A stretch of 64,000 bases of DNA from Bradyrhizobium sp. AZCC 2262 (GCF_036924535.1 NZ_JAZHRT010000001.1:3968001-4032000), one strand, 5' to 3'; positions 25,751 to 38,337 are shown, counted from the first letter of the stretch. The notes: a model not told the origin generated them from the letters alone. A program made the numbers and translations.

Positions 25751-26155
25751 CTAGGCCTGTTCGATTTCGACGAGCGCGCCGGAAAAGTCCTTGGGATGGA
25801 AAAACAGCACCGGCTTGCCATGGGCGCCGATCTTCGGCACGCCGTCGCCGAGCACGCGCGCGCCCTCGCTGATCAGCTTGTCGCGCGCGGCGATGATGTC
25901 GGGCACGTCATAGCAGATGTGATGAATGCCGCCGTCGGCGTTGCGCTCGACGAATTTGGCGATCGGCGAGGCCTCGCCGAGCGGCTGGATGAACTCGATC
26001 TTGGTGTTGGGCAGCGTCACGAACACGGTGATGACGCCGTGCTCCGGCAGCGGCACCGCGCCGGAAATTTCCGCACCGAACGCGCCGCCATAGATCTTGG
26101 CCGCCTTCTCCGCATCCTTGACCGCGATCGCGACATGATTGAGCCGGCCCAGCAT
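25751..26155 (-). CDS. mce: Methylmalonyl-CoA epimerase
   Basis: 134 residues, the usual length. Interconverts (R)- and (S)-methylmalonyl-CoA in propionate catabolism. Vicinal-oxygen-chelate fold with metal ligands visible: His in GRLNHVAIAV, Glu in KIEFIQPLG, His in GGIHHICYDVPD, Glu in ALVEIEQA. It sits 6 bases upstream of DUF1467 and behind the RNase J gene on the same strand. Confidence 0.93.
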   Translation of the reverse strand: MLGRLNHVAIAVKDAEKAAKIYGGAFGAEISGAVPLPEHGVITVFVTLPNTKIEFIQPLGEASPIAKFVERNADGGIHHICYDVPDIIAARDKLISEGARVLGDGVPKIGAHGKPVLFFHPKDFSGALVEIEQA

Positions 26156-26203
26156 GACACTCCACTCCCTGCTTCCTGCGTCAGTTCGAAAACGCTTTTT
26201 ACC

Positions 26204-27874
26204 TCAAACCGTCAGCACATGAACGAGGCAAATCGGCTTCTTGCCCCACTGCTCGTTGATGGCGGCCCGCACCGCGCGGCGCACCGATTCCGCAGTCGCG
26301 TCCGCATCGCGCCGCCGCGCCCGCGGCAGCCCTTCCACCGTCGAGACCACCGTGTCGAACACGATCTCGTCGATCACCTCGCCGGCCGCATTCTTCTCGG
26401 GGATGCCGACGAGATCGACCTCGGGATCGTCGGCCAGTTCGCCCTTGTCGGTCATGGCGATCGCCACGAAGGCGCAGCCGGCAAATCCCATCCGGCGCCG
26501 CTCGACCACGGCGCGGGACTTGGAATCCTCCAGTATATTGCCGTCCTTGTAGAGCCGCCCCGACGGCAATTCGTCGATGATGCCGGGGTCGCCGGGCCCG
26601 AGCTTGACCAGATCGCCATTGCGGCAGGTCAAAACCTTCGGCACGCCGGCGGTGCGCGCCAGCTTGGCGTGCTCGGAAAGATGCAGCGCCTCGCCATGGA
26701 CGGGGATCAGGATCTGCGGGCGCACCCATGAGATCATGTCGCGCAGTTCGTCGCGGCGCGGATGGCCGGAGACGTGGACGAGATCGGTGCGGTCGGTGAT
26801 GACCTCGATGCCCTGAACCACCAGGCCGTTGATGATGGCGCCGACCGCCTTCTCGTTGCCGGGGATGGTGCGCGAGGAAAAGATCACGCTGTCGCCCTTG
26901 TTCAGCGTCACCTGCGGATGGTCGTTATTGGCGATCCGAGCCAGCGCCGCCCGCGGCTCGCCCTGACTGCCGGTGCACAGCGCCAGCACCTTGTCTGGCG
27001 GGAAATGGCCATAATAATCGGCGCCGCGGAAATTCTGCACGCCGTCGAGATAGCCGGTCTCGCGGGCGACCTGCACCACGCGTTCCATGGCGCGGCCGAC
27101 CACCACCACTTCGCGATCGGCGGCCTTGGCGGCATCCGCCACGGCTTTCACCCGCGCGACGTTGGAGGCAAAGGTCGTGACGGCGACCCGGCCCTTGGCA
27201 GCCTTCACCAGCTTGGCGATGGTGGCGGCAACCTCGGTTTCCGAGGGCGAGCGTCCGTCCCGCACCGCATTGGTGGAATCCCCGACCAGCGCCAGCACGC
27301 CGGCATCGCCGAGTTCGCGCAGGCGCCGCTCGTCCGTGGGAAGACCGATGATCGGCGTCGGGTCGATCTTCCAGTCGCCGGTGTGGAGCACGGTGCCGAC
27401 GGAGGTATGGATCGCCAGCGCATGCGATTCCGGAATCGAGTGCGCGACCGGGATGAATTCGACGGTGAACGGCCCGAGATTGACCCGGCCGCCCGACGGC
27501 ACCACAGTCACGGGGATCTTCGGCGGGTTGCGCTCGGCGGCGCATTTCGCCTCGAACAGCGCCGCGCTGAATTTGGTGGCATAGACCGGGCATTGCAGCT
27601 TCGGCCAGAGATCTATGATGGCACCGAAATGATCCTCATGGGCATGCGTCAGGACCAGGCCCATCAGGTTCTTGCGCTCCTTCTCCAGGAAGCGGATGTC
27701 GGGCATGATCAGGTCGACGCCCGGCAGATGCTCCTCGTCGCCAAAGGAAACGCCGAGATCGACCGCGAGCCAGGAGCGCTGGTTGCGGTTGCCGAGCCCG
27801 TAGATCGACAGGTTCATGCCGATCTCGCCGACGCCGCCGAGCGGCGCAAAGGTCAGTTCATCCGGCCGCGCCAT
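26204..27874 (-). CDS. rnj: Ribonuclease J
   Basis: 556 residues from ATG 27874, which overlaps the birA stop by one base (TGATG on the minus strand). Metallo-beta-lactamase/beta-CASP nuclease: zinc motif THAHEDHFGAI (about 76-86), the next ligand in HTGDWKID, beta-CASP segments GDSTNAVRDG and FSSRTIPGNE, and VSGHPRRDELRDMI with the C-terminal VHGEALHL. 5'-to-3' exonuclease and endonuclease acting on mRNA and rRNA precursors; in Alphaproteobacteria it finishes 23S 5' ends. Cotranscribed after nuoN-birA. Confidence 0.95.
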   Translation of the reverse strand: MARPDELTFAPLGGVGEIGMNLSIYGLGNRNQRSWLAVDLGVSFGDEEHLPGVDLIMPDIRFLEKERKNLMGLVLTHAHEDHFGAIIDLWPKLQCPVYATKFSAALFEAKCAAERNPPKIPVTVVPSGGRVNLGPFTVEFIPVAHSIPESHALAIHTSVGTVLHTGDWKIDPTPIIGLPTDERRLRELGDAGVLALVGDSTNAVRDGRSPSETEVAATIAKLVKAAKGRVAVTTFASNVARVKAVADAAKAADREVVVVGRAMERVVQVARETGYLDGVQNFRGADYYGHFPPDKVLALCTGSQGEPRAALARIANNDHPQVTLNKGDSVIFSSRTIPGNEKAVGAIINGLVVQGIEVITDRTDLVHVSGHPRRDELRDMISWVRPQILIPVHGEALHLSEHAKLARTAGVPKVLTCRNGDLVKLGPGDPGIIDELPSGRLYKDGNILEDSKSRAVVERRRMGFAGCAFVAIAMTDKGELADDPEVDLVGIPEKNAAGEVIDEIVFDTVVSTVEGLPRARRRDADATAESVRRAVRAAINEQWGKKPICLVHVLTV

Positions 27875-28686
27875 CAGGCCGCTCCCACTGACGCCGCGGT
27901 GCCGAAATAGACCTCGCCCGCCGTGACGGCCGCGCGCTTGCCATCGGCTGTGCGAACGATCAGGCAGCCGCTCTCGTCGATGGTATCGAACGTACCTTCC
28001 ACAGTCGCGGTTCCGGTCTGGATCGCGATCCGCTCGCCGAGGCCGAACGCACGCTCCAGCCACTGCCTTCGGATTTCGGCAAAGCCGCGGCCATTGTCCC
28101 AGATGCCGCGGAATTCGACCCAAGCGTCAGATAGCGCCGCGAACAGCTCCTCCGCGCCGATTTGAACGCCGAGCGCGGCCAGCGACGTCGCCGGCGTCGG
28201 TGTGCCCTCTGGCGCGGCGATGATGTTGGTGCCGATTCCCGCCACGACGGCCAGCTCACCGCCCGCCACGACCTCAGCCTCCACCAGCAACCCGCAAAGC
28301 TTCTGCCCGCGAACCATAATGTCGTTCGGCCACTTCAGGAGATATTTCAATTGATCCGATCCGGCCAGCCGCAGATTGGCCTCTACGCTGACACGTCGCA
28401 GCGCCGTTTCATGCGCCAAACCGAAGGCAAAGCCCATGGTCGCCGCAACCGCGGGCGAAACATCCATCACTTCAAGCACGCTGCTGGCGAGGTTGCCGCG
28501 CGGCGCGACCCAGGCGCGCTGCCGGCGGCCCCGGCCGGCGATCTGCTCCGTCGTCACGAACCACATCGGGCCGCGCTCGCCATCGCGGGCGCGGGACATG
28601 GCTTCGGCGTTGGTCGAACCGATCTGGTCGAAGGCGGCGAGACCGTAGCCCGCCGATCTGGCTGTGGGACCGAGCGTGAAGGTCAT
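27874..28686 (-). CDS. birA: Biotin-[acetyl-CoA-carboxylase] ligase
   Basis: 270 residues. Attaches biotin to the carboxyl-carrier protein. Catalytic loop [17 protein letters not shown], substrate region [21 protein letters not shown] and the small C-terminal domain are present. There is no N-terminal helix-turn-helix, so it is a ligase only and not a repressor. Its ATG overlaps the nuoN stop (ATGA), and its own stop overlaps the rnj start; the nuo-birA-rnj run is one operon. Confidence 0.95.
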   Translation of the reverse strand: MTFTLGPTARSAGYGLAAFDQIGSTNAEAMSRARDGERGPMWFVTTEQIAGRGRRQRAWVAPRGNLASSVLEVMDVSPAVAATMGFAFGLAHETALRRVSVEANLRLAGSDQLKYLLKWPNDIMVRGQKLCGLLVEAEVVAGGELAVVAGIGTNIIAAPEGTPTPATSLAALGVQIGAEELFAALSDAWVEFRGIWDNGRGFAEIRRQWLERAFGLGERIAIQTGTATVEGTFDTIDESGCLIVRTADGKRAAVTAGEVYFGTAASVGAA

Positions 28687-30125
28687 CCTGGGAACAGCGA
28701 CTTCGCCGCCGCCGTGGCGACGCTGACCAGCGGCCCCGGATAGACGAAGAAGAAGATGTTGAAGATACCGGCCACCGCCAGCACTGTCCGCAGTTCGATG
28801 CGCATCGGTTCGATCTGGCCGACAGGCTCGTCAAAATACATCACCTTAATGATGGTGAGATAGTAGAACGCGCCCACGACGCTGGAAAGCACGCCGATGA
28901 CGGCGAGCGTGAACAAGTCGGCCTTGATCGCAGCCACGAAGACGTACCATTTGGCGAAAAAGCCCGCGAGCGGCGGAATGCCCGCCAGCGAGAACAGCAG
29001 CATGGCGAAGAAGAACGCCAGCAGCGGATTGGTGCGCGACAGGCCTGCGAAATCGCTGATCTGCTCCATCGGCTGGCCATTGCGCTTCATGGAAAGGATC
29101 ACGGCGAACGAGCCCAGCGTCATCGCGATATAGATCGCAATGTAGACCAGCACGCCCTGCGCGCCCTCCACCGTGCCCGATGCCAGCCCGACCAGCGCAA
29201 AGCCCATATGGCCGATCGACGAATAGGCCATCAGGCGCTTGATGTTCTTCTGCCCGATGGCGGCGAACGATCCCAGCGCCATCGAGGCGATCGCGACGAA
29301 GACGAGAATCTGCTGCCATTGCGGGACGATGCCGGGAAAAGCCGTCAACGTCACGCGGGTGAACACCGCCATCGCGGCGACCTTCGGCGCCGAGGCAAAG
29401 AAGGCCGTGACCGGTGTCGGCGCGCCCTCGTAGACGTCGGGCGTCCACATGTGGAATGGCACCGCCGAAACCTTGAAGCAGAGCCCGGCCAGCAGGAACA
29501 CGAGGCCGAACACGATGCCGACGCTGCCGGTTTTCACCGCCGCCGCGATGCCGGCAAATTCGACCGTGCCGGTGAAGCCGTAGATCAGCGAGGCGCCGTA
29601 GAGCAGCATGCCCGAGGACAGCGCGCCGAGCACAAAGTACTTCAGGCCGGCCTCGGTGGACTTGGCGTTGTCGCGGTTGCTGGCGGCGACCACGTAGAGC
29701 GCGAGGCTCATCAGCTCGAGACCGAGATAGAGCATGATGAGGTCGGCGGCCGAGATCAGCACCATCATACCGAGCGTGGAGAGCAGCACCAGGATCGAAT
29801 ATTCGAAAATCCGCCGCGACGGGTCGGACAGGAACTCGGTCGACAGGATCAGCGTCGCCGCCGAACCAATGATGGCAAGGGTCTTCAGGAAGCGGGCGAA
29901 GTCGTCGACGATGAAACTGCCGCCGAAGGTCATGAGCTTGCCCGCCGGCAGCATCAGCTCCAGCGCGCCGGTGACGACCAGCAGCACCACCGCAAGCGTG
30001 GTGACGAGCCTGGTCATCCCCTCACCGCGATAGGCGCCGAGCATCAGCAGCGCCATCGCGCCAACGGCCAGCACCAGTTCCGGCAGCACCGGCAGCAACT
30101 GATAACCTGCACTCGAAAAGTTCAT
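28683..30125 (-). CDS. nuoN: NADH-quinone oxidoreductase subunit N
   Basis: 480 residues, about 14 membrane helices. Antiporter-like proton-pumping subunit of complex I. Conserved Glu in [14 protein letters not shown], Lys/His residues in the central helices ([24 protein letters not shown]), and [14 protein letters not shown]. Last nuo gene; overlaps birA by four bases. Confidence 0.96.
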   Translation of the reverse strand: MNFSSAGYQLLPVLPELVLAVGAMALLMLGAYRGEGMTRLVTTLAVVLLVVTGALELMLPAGKLMTFGGSFIVDDFARFLKTLAIIGSAATLILSTEFLSDPSRRIFEYSILVLLSTLGMMVLISAADLIMLYLGLELMSLALYVVAASNRDNAKSTEAGLKYFVLGALSSGMLLYGASLIYGFTGTVEFAGIAAAVKTGSVGIVFGLVFLLAGLCFKVSAVPFHMWTPDVYEGAPTPVTAFFASAPKVAAMAVFTRVTLTAFPGIVPQWQQILVFVAIASMALGSFAAIGQKNIKRLMAYSSIGHMGFALVGLASGTVEGAQGVLVYIAIYIAMTLGSFAVILSMKRNGQPMEQISDFAGLSRTNPLLAFFFAMLLFSLAGIPPLAGFFAKWYVFVAAIKADLFTLAVIGVLSSVVGAFYYLTIIKVMYFDEPVGQIEPMRIELRTVLAVAGIFNIFFFVYPGPLVSVATAAAKSLFPG

Positions 30126-30135
30126 GGCGGAGGCC

Positions 30136-31647
30136 TTACTGGGCGACCAGCGCGGCTGCCTTAACGGCAGTCACGGCGGTATTGTAATTGTTGACGAGCT
30201 GCTGAACCGAGGCCGCCGACATGTCGAGCACCGGCTTCGGATAGACGCCGAACAGGATCGTCAGCGCGACCAGCGGGAACAGCGTCAGGCTCTCGCGCAA
30301 CGTCAGGTCCTTGATGCTGGCCAGCGACGGCTTTGTCAGCGCGCCGAACACCACCTTGCGATAGAGCCACAGCGCATAGGCTGCCGACAGGATCACGCCC
30401 AGGGTGGCAAACGTTGCGGTCGGGATCGAGACCTTGAATGTACCGAGCAGCGTCATGAACTCGCCGACGAAGCCTGAGGTGCCGGGCAGCCCGACATTGG
30501 CCATGGTGAAGACCATGAACACCAGCGCGTAGAGCGGCATCCGGTTGACGAGGCCGCCATAGGCCACGATCTCTCGGGTATGCATGCGGTCGTAGACGAT
30601 GCCGACGCAAAGGAACAGCGCGCCGGAGACGATGCCGTGCGACACCATCTGGAACACGCCGCCGGCCACGCCCTGCGTGGTGCCGGCGAAGATGCCCATG
30701 GTGACAAAGCCCATGTGGGCGACTGATGAGTAGGCGATCAGCTTCTTGACGTCTTCCTGCATCAGCGCCACCAGCGAGGTGTAGACGATGGCGATCACCG
30801 ACAGCGAGAAGATCAGCGGCGCGAAATCCTGCGACGCCAGCGGGAACATCGGCAGCGAGAAGCGCAGGAAGCCGTAGCCGCCCATCTTCAACAGGATCGC
30901 GGCCAGGATCACCGAGCCTGCGGTCGGCGCCTCGACATGGGCATCGGGAAGCCAGGTGTGCACCGGCCACATCGGCATCTTCACCGCAAACGAAGCAAAG
31001 AACGCCAGCCACGCCCAGGTCTGCAGAGACCTCGGTACCGCGGTGTGCATCAGGGTCGGAATGTCGGTGGTGCCGGCATTCCAGTACAGCGCCATGATGG
31101 CGAGCAGCATCAAGACCGAGCCGAGCAGCGTGTAGAGGAAGAACTTGAACGACGCATAGACCCGGCGCGGGCCGCCCCAGACGCCGATGATCAGGAACAT
31201 CGGAATCAGGCCGCCCTCGAAGAACAGGTAGAACAGCATGAGATCGAGCGCCGAGAACGTGCCGACCATCAGCGTTTCCAGGAGCAGGAACGCCATCATG
31301 TATTCGCGCACCCGCATCGTGACCGATTTCCAGCTCGCGATGATGCAGAACGGCATCAAGGCGGTAGTCAGGATCACAAACGGCAGCGAAATGCCGTCGA
31401 CACCCATATGATAGGTGATGCCGCTGGCGAGCCAGTTCGCCTTTTCGATGAACTGGAAATCCGGATTGGCGGCGTCGAAGCGCCAGACCAGGATCAGCGA
31501 CACCGCAAACGTGACCAGCGTGGTCCAGAGCGCGATCCAGCGCGCATTGCGCCGCGCAGCCTCGTCGTCACCGCGGGTGAGATAGATCGCCAGCGCGCCG
31601 ATGACCGGCAGGAAGGTGACGACGGATAGAATCGGCCAGGTTGTCAT
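30136..31647 (-). CDS. nuoM: NADH-quinone oxidoreductase subunit M
   Basis: 503 residues from ATG 31647, overlapping the nuoL stop by one base. About 14 membrane helices; antiporter-like proton-pumping subunit. Key segments: [22 protein letters not shown] with the conserved Glu, [30 protein letters not shown] with Lys and His, and [15 protein letters not shown]. Confidence 0.96.
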   Translation of the reverse strand: MTTWPILSVVTFLPVIGALAIYLTRGDDEAARRNARWIALWTTLVTFAVSLILVWRFDAANPDFQFIEKANWLASGITYHMGVDGISLPFVILTTALMPFCIIASWKSVTMRVREYMMAFLLLETLMVGTFSALDLMLFYLFFEGGLIPMFLIIGVWGGPRRVYASFKFFLYTLLGSVLMLLAIMALYWNAGTTDIPTLMHTAVPRSLQTWAWLAFFASFAVKMPMWPVHTWLPDAHVEAPTAGSVILAAILLKMGGYGFLRFSLPMFPLASQDFAPLIFSLSVIAIVYTSLVALMQEDVKKLIAYSSVAHMGFVTMGIFAGTTQGVAGGVFQMVSHGIVSGALFLCVGIVYDRMHTREIVAYGGLVNRMPLYALVFMVFTMANVGLPGTSGFVGEFMTLLGTFKVSIPTATFATLGVILSAAYALWLYRKVVFGALTKPSLASIKDLTLRESLTLFPLVALTILFGVYPKPVLDMSAASVQQLVNNYNTAVTAVKAAALVAQ

Positions 31648-33710
31648 CACTGGGCCCCCAAGCCGAACATGAACCATGTGATCAGCCCCGCGACCCCGAT
31701 CAGCATCGCAAAGGCATAGTGGTAGAGGTAGCCGGTCTGGATCTTCACCACATTGCGGGTGACGTCGAGCACGCGCGCCGAGACGCCGTCCGGGCCAAAA
31801 CCGTCGATGACGACGCCGTCGCCCTTCTTCCACAGGAAGTAGCCGAGCCGTTTTGCCGGACGGACGAAGATGAAGTCATAGAGCTCGTCAAAGTACCATT
31901 TGTTGAGCAGGAACTGGTACAGCATCGGGTGCTCGCGGGCGAGCTGGACCGGCACATAGGGCCGCTGAATATAGAAGACGTAGGAGATCACTGCTCCGAC
32001 GACCATCATGACGAAAGGCGCCCACGCCACCCATGCCGGGATGTGGTGCATTTCCTCGATGATATGCGGATGCATCTTGACCGACTCGCGAAAGAATTCG
32101 TCCACGCCGTGGCCGGCGAATAGCTCCTTGAATGGGTAGCCGGCCAAGATCGATCCGGCAGCCAAAACTCCAATCGGGATCAGCATCCATAGCGGCGCTT
32201 CATGCGCAGCCTCGTAGTGCTCCTGATCGTGCGGTTCCCCGAAGAAAGTCTTGAAGATCAGGCGCCAGGAATAGAACGAGGTCAGCAGGGCCGCGGCGAC
32301 CGTCATTACGAAACCATAGGGCGCCAACGGATTGTGGGATGCATAGGCGGATTCGATGATCGCGTCTTTGGAGAAGTAGCCCGCAAACATCGGAAAACCG
32401 GTCAGGGCCAAGGTCCCGATGCACATGACCGCAAACGTATAGGGAATCTTGCGCCAGAGCCCGCCCATGTTGCGGATGTCCTGCTCGTGGTGCATCGCGT
32501 AGATCACCGAGCCTGACCCCAAGAACAGCAGCGCCTTGAAGAAGGCGTGCGTGAACAGATGGAACATGCCGACCGAATAGGCCCCCGCCCCCATCGCCAC
32601 GAACATGTAGCCGAGCTGCGAACAGGTCGAGTAGGCGACGATGCGCTTGATGTCGTTCTGGACGAGGCCGATGGTGGCGGCAAAGAACGCCGTGGTGGCG
32701 CCGAAGAACATCACGACGGCCTGCGCGGTTGGCGCGAGCTCGAACAGCGGCGACAGCCGCGCCACCATGAACACGCCGGCCGTCACCATGGTCGCGGCGT
32801 GGATCAGCGCGGAGACCGGCGTCGGGCCTTCCATCGCGTCCGGCAACCAGGTGTGCAGCAGGAACTGGGCCGATTTGCCCATCGCGCCCATGAACAGCAA
32901 CAGGCAGGTCAGCGTCAGCGCATCGGCATGCCAGCCGAAGAAGTTGATGGTCTTGCCTGACAGCCCGGGCGCACCGGCAAAAATCGTTTCGAAGTCGATC
33001 GACTTGGTCAGCATGAAGATCGCAAAGATACCGAGCAGAAAGCCGAAATCGCCGACGCGGTTGACGACGAACGCCTTGATCGCCGCCGCGTTCGCCGAGG
33101 GCTTCTGGTACCAGAAGCCGACCAGCAGGTAGCTCATGAGACCGACACCCTCCCAGCCGAAGAACAGCTGGACCAGGTTGTCCGAGGTCACCAGCATCAG
33201 CATTGCGAAGGTGAACAGCGACAAATAACCAAAGAACCGCGGCCGATACGGATCCTCGTCCATGTAACCGATGGAATAGAGGTGCACGAGGGAAGAGATG
33301 GTGTTGACCACCACCAGCATCACCGCGGTCAGCGTGTCGACGCGCAGCGCCCACGACACCTGCAAGTCGCCGGAATTGATCCAGGGAAACAGCGCGATCC
33401 TTGCGACATCATGGTGCAGGAAGCCGATATCGACCAGCACCACCCATGAGAGCGCCGCAGAAACGAACAGAAGTCCTGTCGTGATCAGCTCAGCCGCGCG
33501 CGACCCTTGCGCCGGCGGCTCCGAGACGTGGTGGTCGTCGTGGCCGTGATCGTCATGGGCGTCGGCAGCGTGGGCGTGATCGCCATGGCCGTCATCGTGA
33601 TGATGTTCGACCACATCGCCGCTCGGGTTGCGCGCATGGGCGCCGAAAATCGCGATCAGGCCGGCCAGAATGGCGCCCAGCAGCGGCAGAAAGACAATTG
33701 CCTGAACCAT
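31647..33710 (-). CDS. nuoL: NADH-quinone oxidoreductase subunit L
   Basis: 687 residues. Largest proton-pumping antiporter-like subunit, ending in the lateral helix. Motifs: [70 protein letters not shown]. Odd feature: residues about 33-58 between the first two helices form a His/Asp-rich stretch ([21 protein letters not shown]) absent from E. coli NuoL and probably exposed outside the membrane. Confidence 0.96.
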   Translation of the reverse strand: MVQAIVFLPLLGAILAGLIAIFGAHARNPSGDVVEHHHDDGHGDHAHAADAHDDHGHDDHHVSEPPAQGSRAAELITTGLLFVSAALSWVVLVDIGFLHHDVARIALFPWINSGDLQVSWALRVDTLTAVMLVVVNTISSLVHLYSIGYMDEDPYRPRFFGYLSLFTFAMLMLVTSDNLVQLFFGWEGVGLMSYLLVGFWYQKPSANAAAIKAFVVNRVGDFGFLLGIFAIFMLTKSIDFETIFAGAPGLSGKTINFFGWHADALTLTCLLLFMGAMGKSAQFLLHTWLPDAMEGPTPVSALIHAATMVTAGVFMVARLSPLFELAPTAQAVVMFFGATTAFFAATIGLVQNDIKRIVAYSTCSQLGYMFVAMGAGAYSVGMFHLFTHAFFKALLFLGSGSVIYAMHHEQDIRNMGGLWRKIPYTFAVMCIGTLALTGFPMFAGYFSKDAIIESAYASHNPLAPYGFVMTVAAALLTSFYSWRLIFKTFFGEPHDQEHYEAAHEAPLWMLIPIGVLAAGSILAGYPFKELFAGHGVDEFFRESVKMHPHIIEEMHHIPAWVAWAPFVMMVVGAVISYVFYIQRPYVPVQLAREHPMLYQFLLNKWYFDELYDFIFVRPAKRLGYFLWKKGDGVVIDGFGPDGVSARVLDVTRNVVKIQTGYLYHYAFAMLIGVAGLITWFMFGLGAQ

Positions 33711-33718
33711 AGCTGCCC

Positions 33719-34027
33719 TTAGCCCTTCATCAGATTGACGTCTTCAACCGCGATAGAACCGCGGTTGCGGAAATAGACCACCAGCACCGCCAGACCGATC
33801 GCCGCTTCAGCGGCGGCGACCGTCAGCACCAGCAGCGCGAACACCTGTCCGACGATGTCGCCGAGGAAGGTCGAGAACGCCACCAGGTTGATGTTGACGG
33901 CGAGCAGGATCAGCTCGATCGACATCAGGATGATGATGATGTTCTTGCGATTCAGGAAAATGCCGAGGATCCCGAGCGTGAACAGGATGGCGCCGACCGC
34001 GAGATAGTGCCCCAGACCGATGGTCAT
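33719..34027 (-). CDS. nuoK: NADH-quinone oxidoreductase subunit K
   Basis: 102 residues from ATG 34027, which overlaps the nuoJ stop by four bases (ATGA). Three membrane helices with the two conserved Glu ([11 protein letters not shown] and [11 protein letters not shown]) of the central polar axis of complex I. A longer frame upstream is only nuoJ read out of phase. Confidence 0.96.
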   Translation of the reverse strand: MTIGLGHYLAVGAILFTLGILGIFLNRKNIIIILMSIELILLAVNINLVAFSTFLGDIVGQVFALLVLTVAAAEAAIGLAVLVVYFRNRGSIAVEDVNLMKG

Positions 34028-34662
34028 TTCACCCACTCCGCCGCATCCGCGTCCTGCAGACCCTGCCCCGACGTCACCTTGCGCACGGCCATCGCAAGCT
34101 CCGGCGTGCGCGCATTCTGCACGTTGATATCCTGCCGCTTGACCTTCGCCTTGTGGCGCAGCGTCAGCACGATGGCGCCGATCATCGCCACCAGAAGCAC
34201 CATGCCGGCGATCTGGAAGTAGTGGATGTACTTGGTATAGAGCACCAGCCCGAGCGCCTCGGTGTTGCTGACATTGGTCGGGATCGCCGCCGTGATCTGC
34301 TTGGCGATGCCGGGATTGATGACCCAAGAGAAGACAACCAGCAACAGCTCGACCATGAAGATGCCGCCGATAACGATACCGATCGGCAGGTACGCGATGA
34401 AGCCTTCGCGCAGCTCGACGAAGTCGACGTCGAGCATCATGATCACGAACAGGAACAGCACGGCGACCGCGCCGACATAGACGACCACCAGGATCATCGC
34501 CAAGAATTCGGCGCCCATCAGCACGAACAGGCCGGAGGCGTTGACGAAGGCCAGGATCAGGAACAGCACCGAGTGCACGGGATTGCGCGACACAATCACC
34601 ATGAGCGCCGACGCCACGCAGACGCCGGCGAACAGATAGAAGAACAGCGCGGGAAGGATCAT
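34024..34662 (-). CDS. nuoJ: NADH-quinone oxidoreductase subunit J
   Basis: 212 residues, five membrane helices (first [17 protein letters not shown]; third around [22 protein letters not shown], the pi-bulge helix of TM3). The C-terminal cytoplasmic tail is charged. Overlaps nuoK. Confidence 0.95.
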   Translation of the reverse strand: MILPALFFYLFAGVCVASALMVIVSRNPVHSVLFLILAFVNASGLFVLMGAEFLAMILVVVYVGAVAVLFLFVIMMLDVDFVELREGFIAYLPIGIVIGGIFMVELLLVVFSWVINPGIAKQITAAIPTNVSNTEALGLVLYTKYIHYFQIAGMVLLVAMIGAIVLTLRHKAKVKRQDINVQNARTPELAMAVRKVTSGQGLQDADAAEWVK

Positions 34663-34671
34663 GCCGTCACC

Positions 34672-35166
34672 TCACCGATACGGCGCGTCGAGTTCGATTG
34701 CTTTCGCAAGCTCGCGCTCCCAGCGGTCGCCATTGGCGAGCAGTTTCGCCTTGTCATAATACAGTTCCTCGCGGGTCTCGGTCGCGAATTCGAAATTCGG
34801 TCCCTCGACGATGGCATCGACCGGGCAGGCTTCCTGGCACAGGCCGCAATAGATGCATTTCACCATGTCGATGTCGTAACGCTCGGTGCGGCGGGTGCCG
34901 TCGTTGCGGCGCGGGCCGGCCTCGATCGTGATTGCCTGCGCCGGGCAGATCGCCTCGCACAGCTTGCAGGCGATGCAGCGCTCCTCGCCGTTCGGATAGC
35001 GGCGCAGCGCATGCTCGCCACGAAAGCGCGGCGAGATCGCCCCCTTCTCGAAGGGATAGTTCAGCGTCGGCTTCGGCTTGAAGAAATAGCGCATGGCGAG
35101 AAAGAACGCCGATACGAATTCGGTCAAGAGAAGCGCGCGGGCGGTTGCGTTGACGTTGATACTCAT
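34672..35166 (-). CDS. nuoI: NADH-quinone oxidoreductase subunit I
   Basis: 164 residues from ATG 35166 ([17 protein letters not shown]); a start seven codons upstream lacks family support. Two 4Fe-4S clusters (N6a, N6b) bound by [15 protein letters not shown] and [15 protein letters not shown]. Connects the peripheral arm to nuoB. Confidence 0.96.
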   Translation of the reverse strand: MSINVNATARALLLTEFVSAFFLAMRYFFKPKPTLNYPFEKGAISPRFRGEHALRRYPNGEERCIACKLCEAICPAQAITIEAGPRRNDGTRRTERYDIDMVKCIYCGLCQEACPVDAIVEGPNFEFATETREELYYDKAKLLANGDRWERELAKAIELDAPYR

Positions 35167-35173
35167 GACGGCC

Positions 35174-36244
35174 TCACTTCGGCGCAATGCCGGTGAACTG
35201 CAGCACAGCGGCGACGATCACCACCGCCGCCAGCGACATCGGCAGGAACACCTTCCAGCCGAGCCGCATCAGTTGATCGTAGCGGTAGCGCGGCACGATC
35301 GCCTTCGCCATCGCGAACATGAAGAACATGAAAAACACCTTCAGCGCGAACCAGATCACCCCGGGTATCCAGGTGAAGGGCGGCAGCGCCACCGGCGGCA
35401 GCCAGCCGCCAAGGAACATGATCGTCGCCAGCGCGCACATGGTGGTGATCGCGACATATTCGCCGAGCATGAACAGCAGATACGGCGTCGAGCCGTATTC
35501 GGTCATGAAGCCCGCGACCAGCTCGGATTCGGCTTCCACCAGGTCGAACGGCGGACGGTTGGTCTCGGCCAGCGCCGAGACGTAGAACACCACGAACATC
35601 GGGAACAGCGGCCACACATACCAGTTCAGGATGGTGAGCTGCGGCAAACCGATCAGGCTGGCGAACCCGCGGGTATTCTGCGCTTCCACCACGGCCGAGA
35701 GATTGAGCGAGCCGGCGCACAGCAAGACGGTGATGATGACGAAGCCGATCGAAACTTCGTAGGACACCATCTGCGCGGCGGAGCGAAGCGCTGCCAGGAA
35801 TGGGTATTTCGAATTCGACGACCAACCGGCCATGATGATGCCGTAGATCGACAGCGACGAGATCGCGAAGATATAGAGCACGCCGACATTGATGTCGGAG
35901 ATCACCCAGCCGAGATCCATCGGGATCACGGCCCAGGCCGCCAGCGCCAGCACACACGAGACCAGCGGCGCCAGCAGGAACACGCCCTTGTTGGAGCCGG
36001 AGGGAATGACCGGTTCCTTCAGCACGAATTTGAGCAGATCCGCGAAGGATTGTAAGAGACCCCAGGGGCCGACAACGTTGGGGCCGCGGCGGATCTGCAC
36101 CGCCGCCCAGATCTTGCGGTCGGCGAGCAGGATGTAGGCGATCGCGATCAGGAGCACGACGAGCAGCAGGACGCTCTGCGCCACCATGATGATCAGCGGC
36201 CAGAGAAAGCCGGTCCAGAACGAGCTTGCGAAGAAATCAGCCAT
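35174..36244 (-). CDS. nuoH: NADH-quinone oxidoreductase subunit H
   Basis: 356 residues, eight membrane helices. Forms the quinone site with nuoB and nuo[23 protein letters not shown], and the acidic loop [25 protein letters not shown]. Lies between nuoG and nuoI, 7 bases before the latter. Confidence 0.96.
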   Translation of the reverse strand: MADFFASSFWTGFLWPLIIMVAQSVLLLVVLLIAIAYILLADRKIWAAVQIRRGPNVVGPWGLLQSFADLLKFVLKEPVIPSGSNKGVFLLAPLVSCVLALAAWAVIPMDLGWVISDINVGVLYIFAISSLSIYGIIMAGWSSNSKYPFLAALRSAAQMVSYEVSIGFVIITVLLCAGSLNLSAVVEAQNTRGFASLIGLPQLTILNWYVWPLFPMFVVFYVSALAETNRPPFDLVEAESELVAGFMTEYGSTPYLLFMLGEYVAITTMCALATIMFLGGWLPPVALPPFTWIPGVIWFALKVFFMFFMFAMAKAIVPRYRYDQLMRLGWKVFLPMSLAAVVIVAAVLQFTGIAPK

Positions 36245-36254
36245 CAGGTCACGC

Positions 36255-38330
36255 TCACTCCGCTGCCGTCAGCATCTTCCCGGACGCCAGCCGGGAACAT
36301 TCCGCCATGACAGCGGAAGCCCGCGCGATCGGGTTGGTCAGATAGAAATCCTCGACCGAACTCTTGTACGGGGTCTTGTCGATCTTGCCGCCCTTCCCCG
36401 CCAGCGCCTTGATGTCATCGGCCTTGCCGGGCTCGATCTGGTCGATCCGCATCAGATGAGGCACGGCCTTGAACAGCGCCTGGCGCAATGCCTGCAGGGA
36501 ATCATAGGGCAGCTTCTTGCCCAAAACATCCGACAACGCGCGGACGATCGCCCAGTCCTCGCGCGCCTCGCCGGGCGGGAACGCCGCGCGGCTGGCGATC
36601 TGCGCCCTGCCTTCGGTGTTGACGTAAAGGCCGGATTTTTCGGTGTAGGCCGCGCCCGGCAGGATGACGTCGGCACGATGCGCGCCGCGGTCGCCATGGG
36701 TGCCGATATAGACCACGAACGTGCCGTCCGGCACCTTCACTTCATCCGCGCCGAGCAGGAACAGCACGTCGAGCGTGCCGAAGGTTGTCATCTGCGCCAG
36801 GCTGAGGCCGCCTTTGCCCGCGGCAAAGCCGATATCGAGCGCGCCCGCGCGCGAAGCGGTATCCTGCAGCACGGCAAAGCCGTTCCAGCCGTCCTTGAGC
36901 GCACCGACGCCTGCGGCGACCTTGGCCGCCAGCGCCAGCACCGCCGCGCCGTCATGCCGCGAAAGCGAGCCGGCGCCGACCAGCACGATCGGGTGCTTGG
37001 CGCCCTTCAGCACATCGGCAAAGGAATGCTTGCCGCTGGCGAGTTCACTGAGCGTATCGGTACCCGCGCCGAGATAGTCGTAATCGTAAGTGAGATCGGC
37101 CTTGGCCCCGATCACGCCGACCTTGAGCTGGCCCGTGCGCCAGCGCTTGCGGATGCGTGCGTTGAGGACGGCAGCTTCCTTGCGCGGGTTGGCGCCGATG
37201 ATCAGCAGCGCATCGGCCTGCTCGATCCCGGCAATGGTCGGATTGAAGATCCAGGTCGCCCGTCCCGCCTTGGCGTCAAAGGCGTCGCCGCCCTGCACCG
37301 CCAGATTGCTGCAACCGTATTGGCCCAGGAGATCCTTGAACGCGAACATCTCCTCGACCGCAGCGAGATCGCCGGCGATGACCCCGATCCGCTTGCCGTC
37401 GCTCATCCTCACCTTGGCCGATATCGCTGCAAAGGCTTCCTGCCATGACGCCGTGCGGAGCTTGCCGTTCTCGCGGATATAGGGCCGGTCGAGCCGCTGC
37501 GTGCGCAGGCCGTCGACGACGTGGCGGGTCTTGTCCGAAATCCATTCCTCGTTCACGGCCTCGTTGATGCGCGGCAGGATCCGCATCACCTCGCGGCCGC
37601 GGGTATCGACGCGGATCGCGGAGCCTATGCCATCCATGACGTCGACCGACTGCGTCTTGCCGAGCTCCCAGGGACGCGCGGCGAACGCATACGGCTTGGA
37701 GGTCAGCGCGCCCACCGGGCAGATATCGACGAGATTGCCCTGCAGCTCCGAGGTCAGCGCCTGCTCCAGATAGGTCGTGATCTCCATGTCTTCGCCGCGG
37801 CCGGTCGCGCCCATCTCGGGGGCGCCGGCGACTTCGGCGGAGAAGCGGACGCAACGCGTGCACTGGATGCAGCGGTTCATCGAGGTCTTGACCAGCGCGC
37901 CAAGATACTTGTCCTCGACCGCGCGCTTGTTCTCGGCAAAGCGCGAGGTGTCGACGCCGTAACCCATCGCCTGGTCCTGCAGATCGCACTCGCCGCCCTG
38001 GTCGCAGATCGGGCAATCCAGCGGGTGGTTGATCAGCAGAAATTCCATCACGCCTTCGCGCGCCTTCTTGACCATCGGCGAACGCGTGGAAATTTCCGGC
38101 GGCTCGCCCTTTGGACCGGGACGGCAGTCGCGCACGCCCCAGGCGCAGCTTGCGACCGGCTTCGGGCCGCCCTTCACTTCGACGAGGCACATCCGGCAAT
38201 TGCCGGCGATCGACAGCCGCTCATGGTAACAGAAGCGCGGAATTTCGGCGCCGGCGGCCTCGCAGGCCTGCAGCAGCGTGTACTCCGCGGGGACATCGAT
38301 CTCTTTGCCGTCGATGATGAGTTTGGTCAT
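36255..38330 (-). CDS. nuoG: NADH-quinone oxidoreductase subunit G
   Basis: 691 residues. N-terminal ferredoxin-like 2Fe-2S domain ([15 protein letters not shown]), the His-liganded cluster region [19 protein letters not shown], the 4Fe-4S region [11 protein letters not shown], then a molybdopterin-oxidoreductase-like domain without cofactor. The length is that of the alphaproteobacterial/mitochondrial form. A small hypothetical gene separates it from nuoF. Confidence 0.96.
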   Translation of the reverse strand: MTKLIIDGKEIDVPAEYTLLQACEAAGAEIPRFCYHERLSIAGNCRMCLVEVKGGPKPVASCAWGVRDCRPGPKGEPPEISTRSPMVKKAREGVMEFLLINHPLDCPICDQGGECDLQDQAMGYGVDTSRFAENKRAVEDKYLGALVKTSMNRCIQCTRCVRFSAEVAGAPEMGATGRGEDMEITTYLEQALTSELQGNLVDICPVGALTSKPYAFAARPWELGKTQSVDVMDGIGSAIRVDTRGREVMRILPRINEAVNEEWISDKTRHVVDGLRTQRLDRPYIRENGKLRTASWQEAFAAISAKVRMSDGKRIGVIAGDLAAVEEMFAFKDLLGQYGCSNLAVQGGDAFDAKAGRATWIFNPTIAGIEQADALLIIGANPRKEAAVLNARIRKRWRTGQLKVGVIGAKADLTYDYDYLGAGTDTLSELASGKHSFADVLKGAKHPIVLVGAGSLSRHDGAAVLALAAKVAAGVGALKDGWNGFAVLQDTASRAGALDIGFAAGKGGLSLAQMTTFGTLDVLFLLGADEVKVPDGTFVVYIGTHGDRGAHRADVILPGAAYTEKSGLYVNTEGRAQIASRAAFPPGEAREDWAIVRALSDVLGKKLPYDSLQALRQALFKAVPHLMRIDQIEPGKADDIKALAGKGGKIDKTPYKSSVEDFYLTNPIARASAVMAECSRLASGKMLTAAE

Positions 38331-38337
38331 TTGGGTC

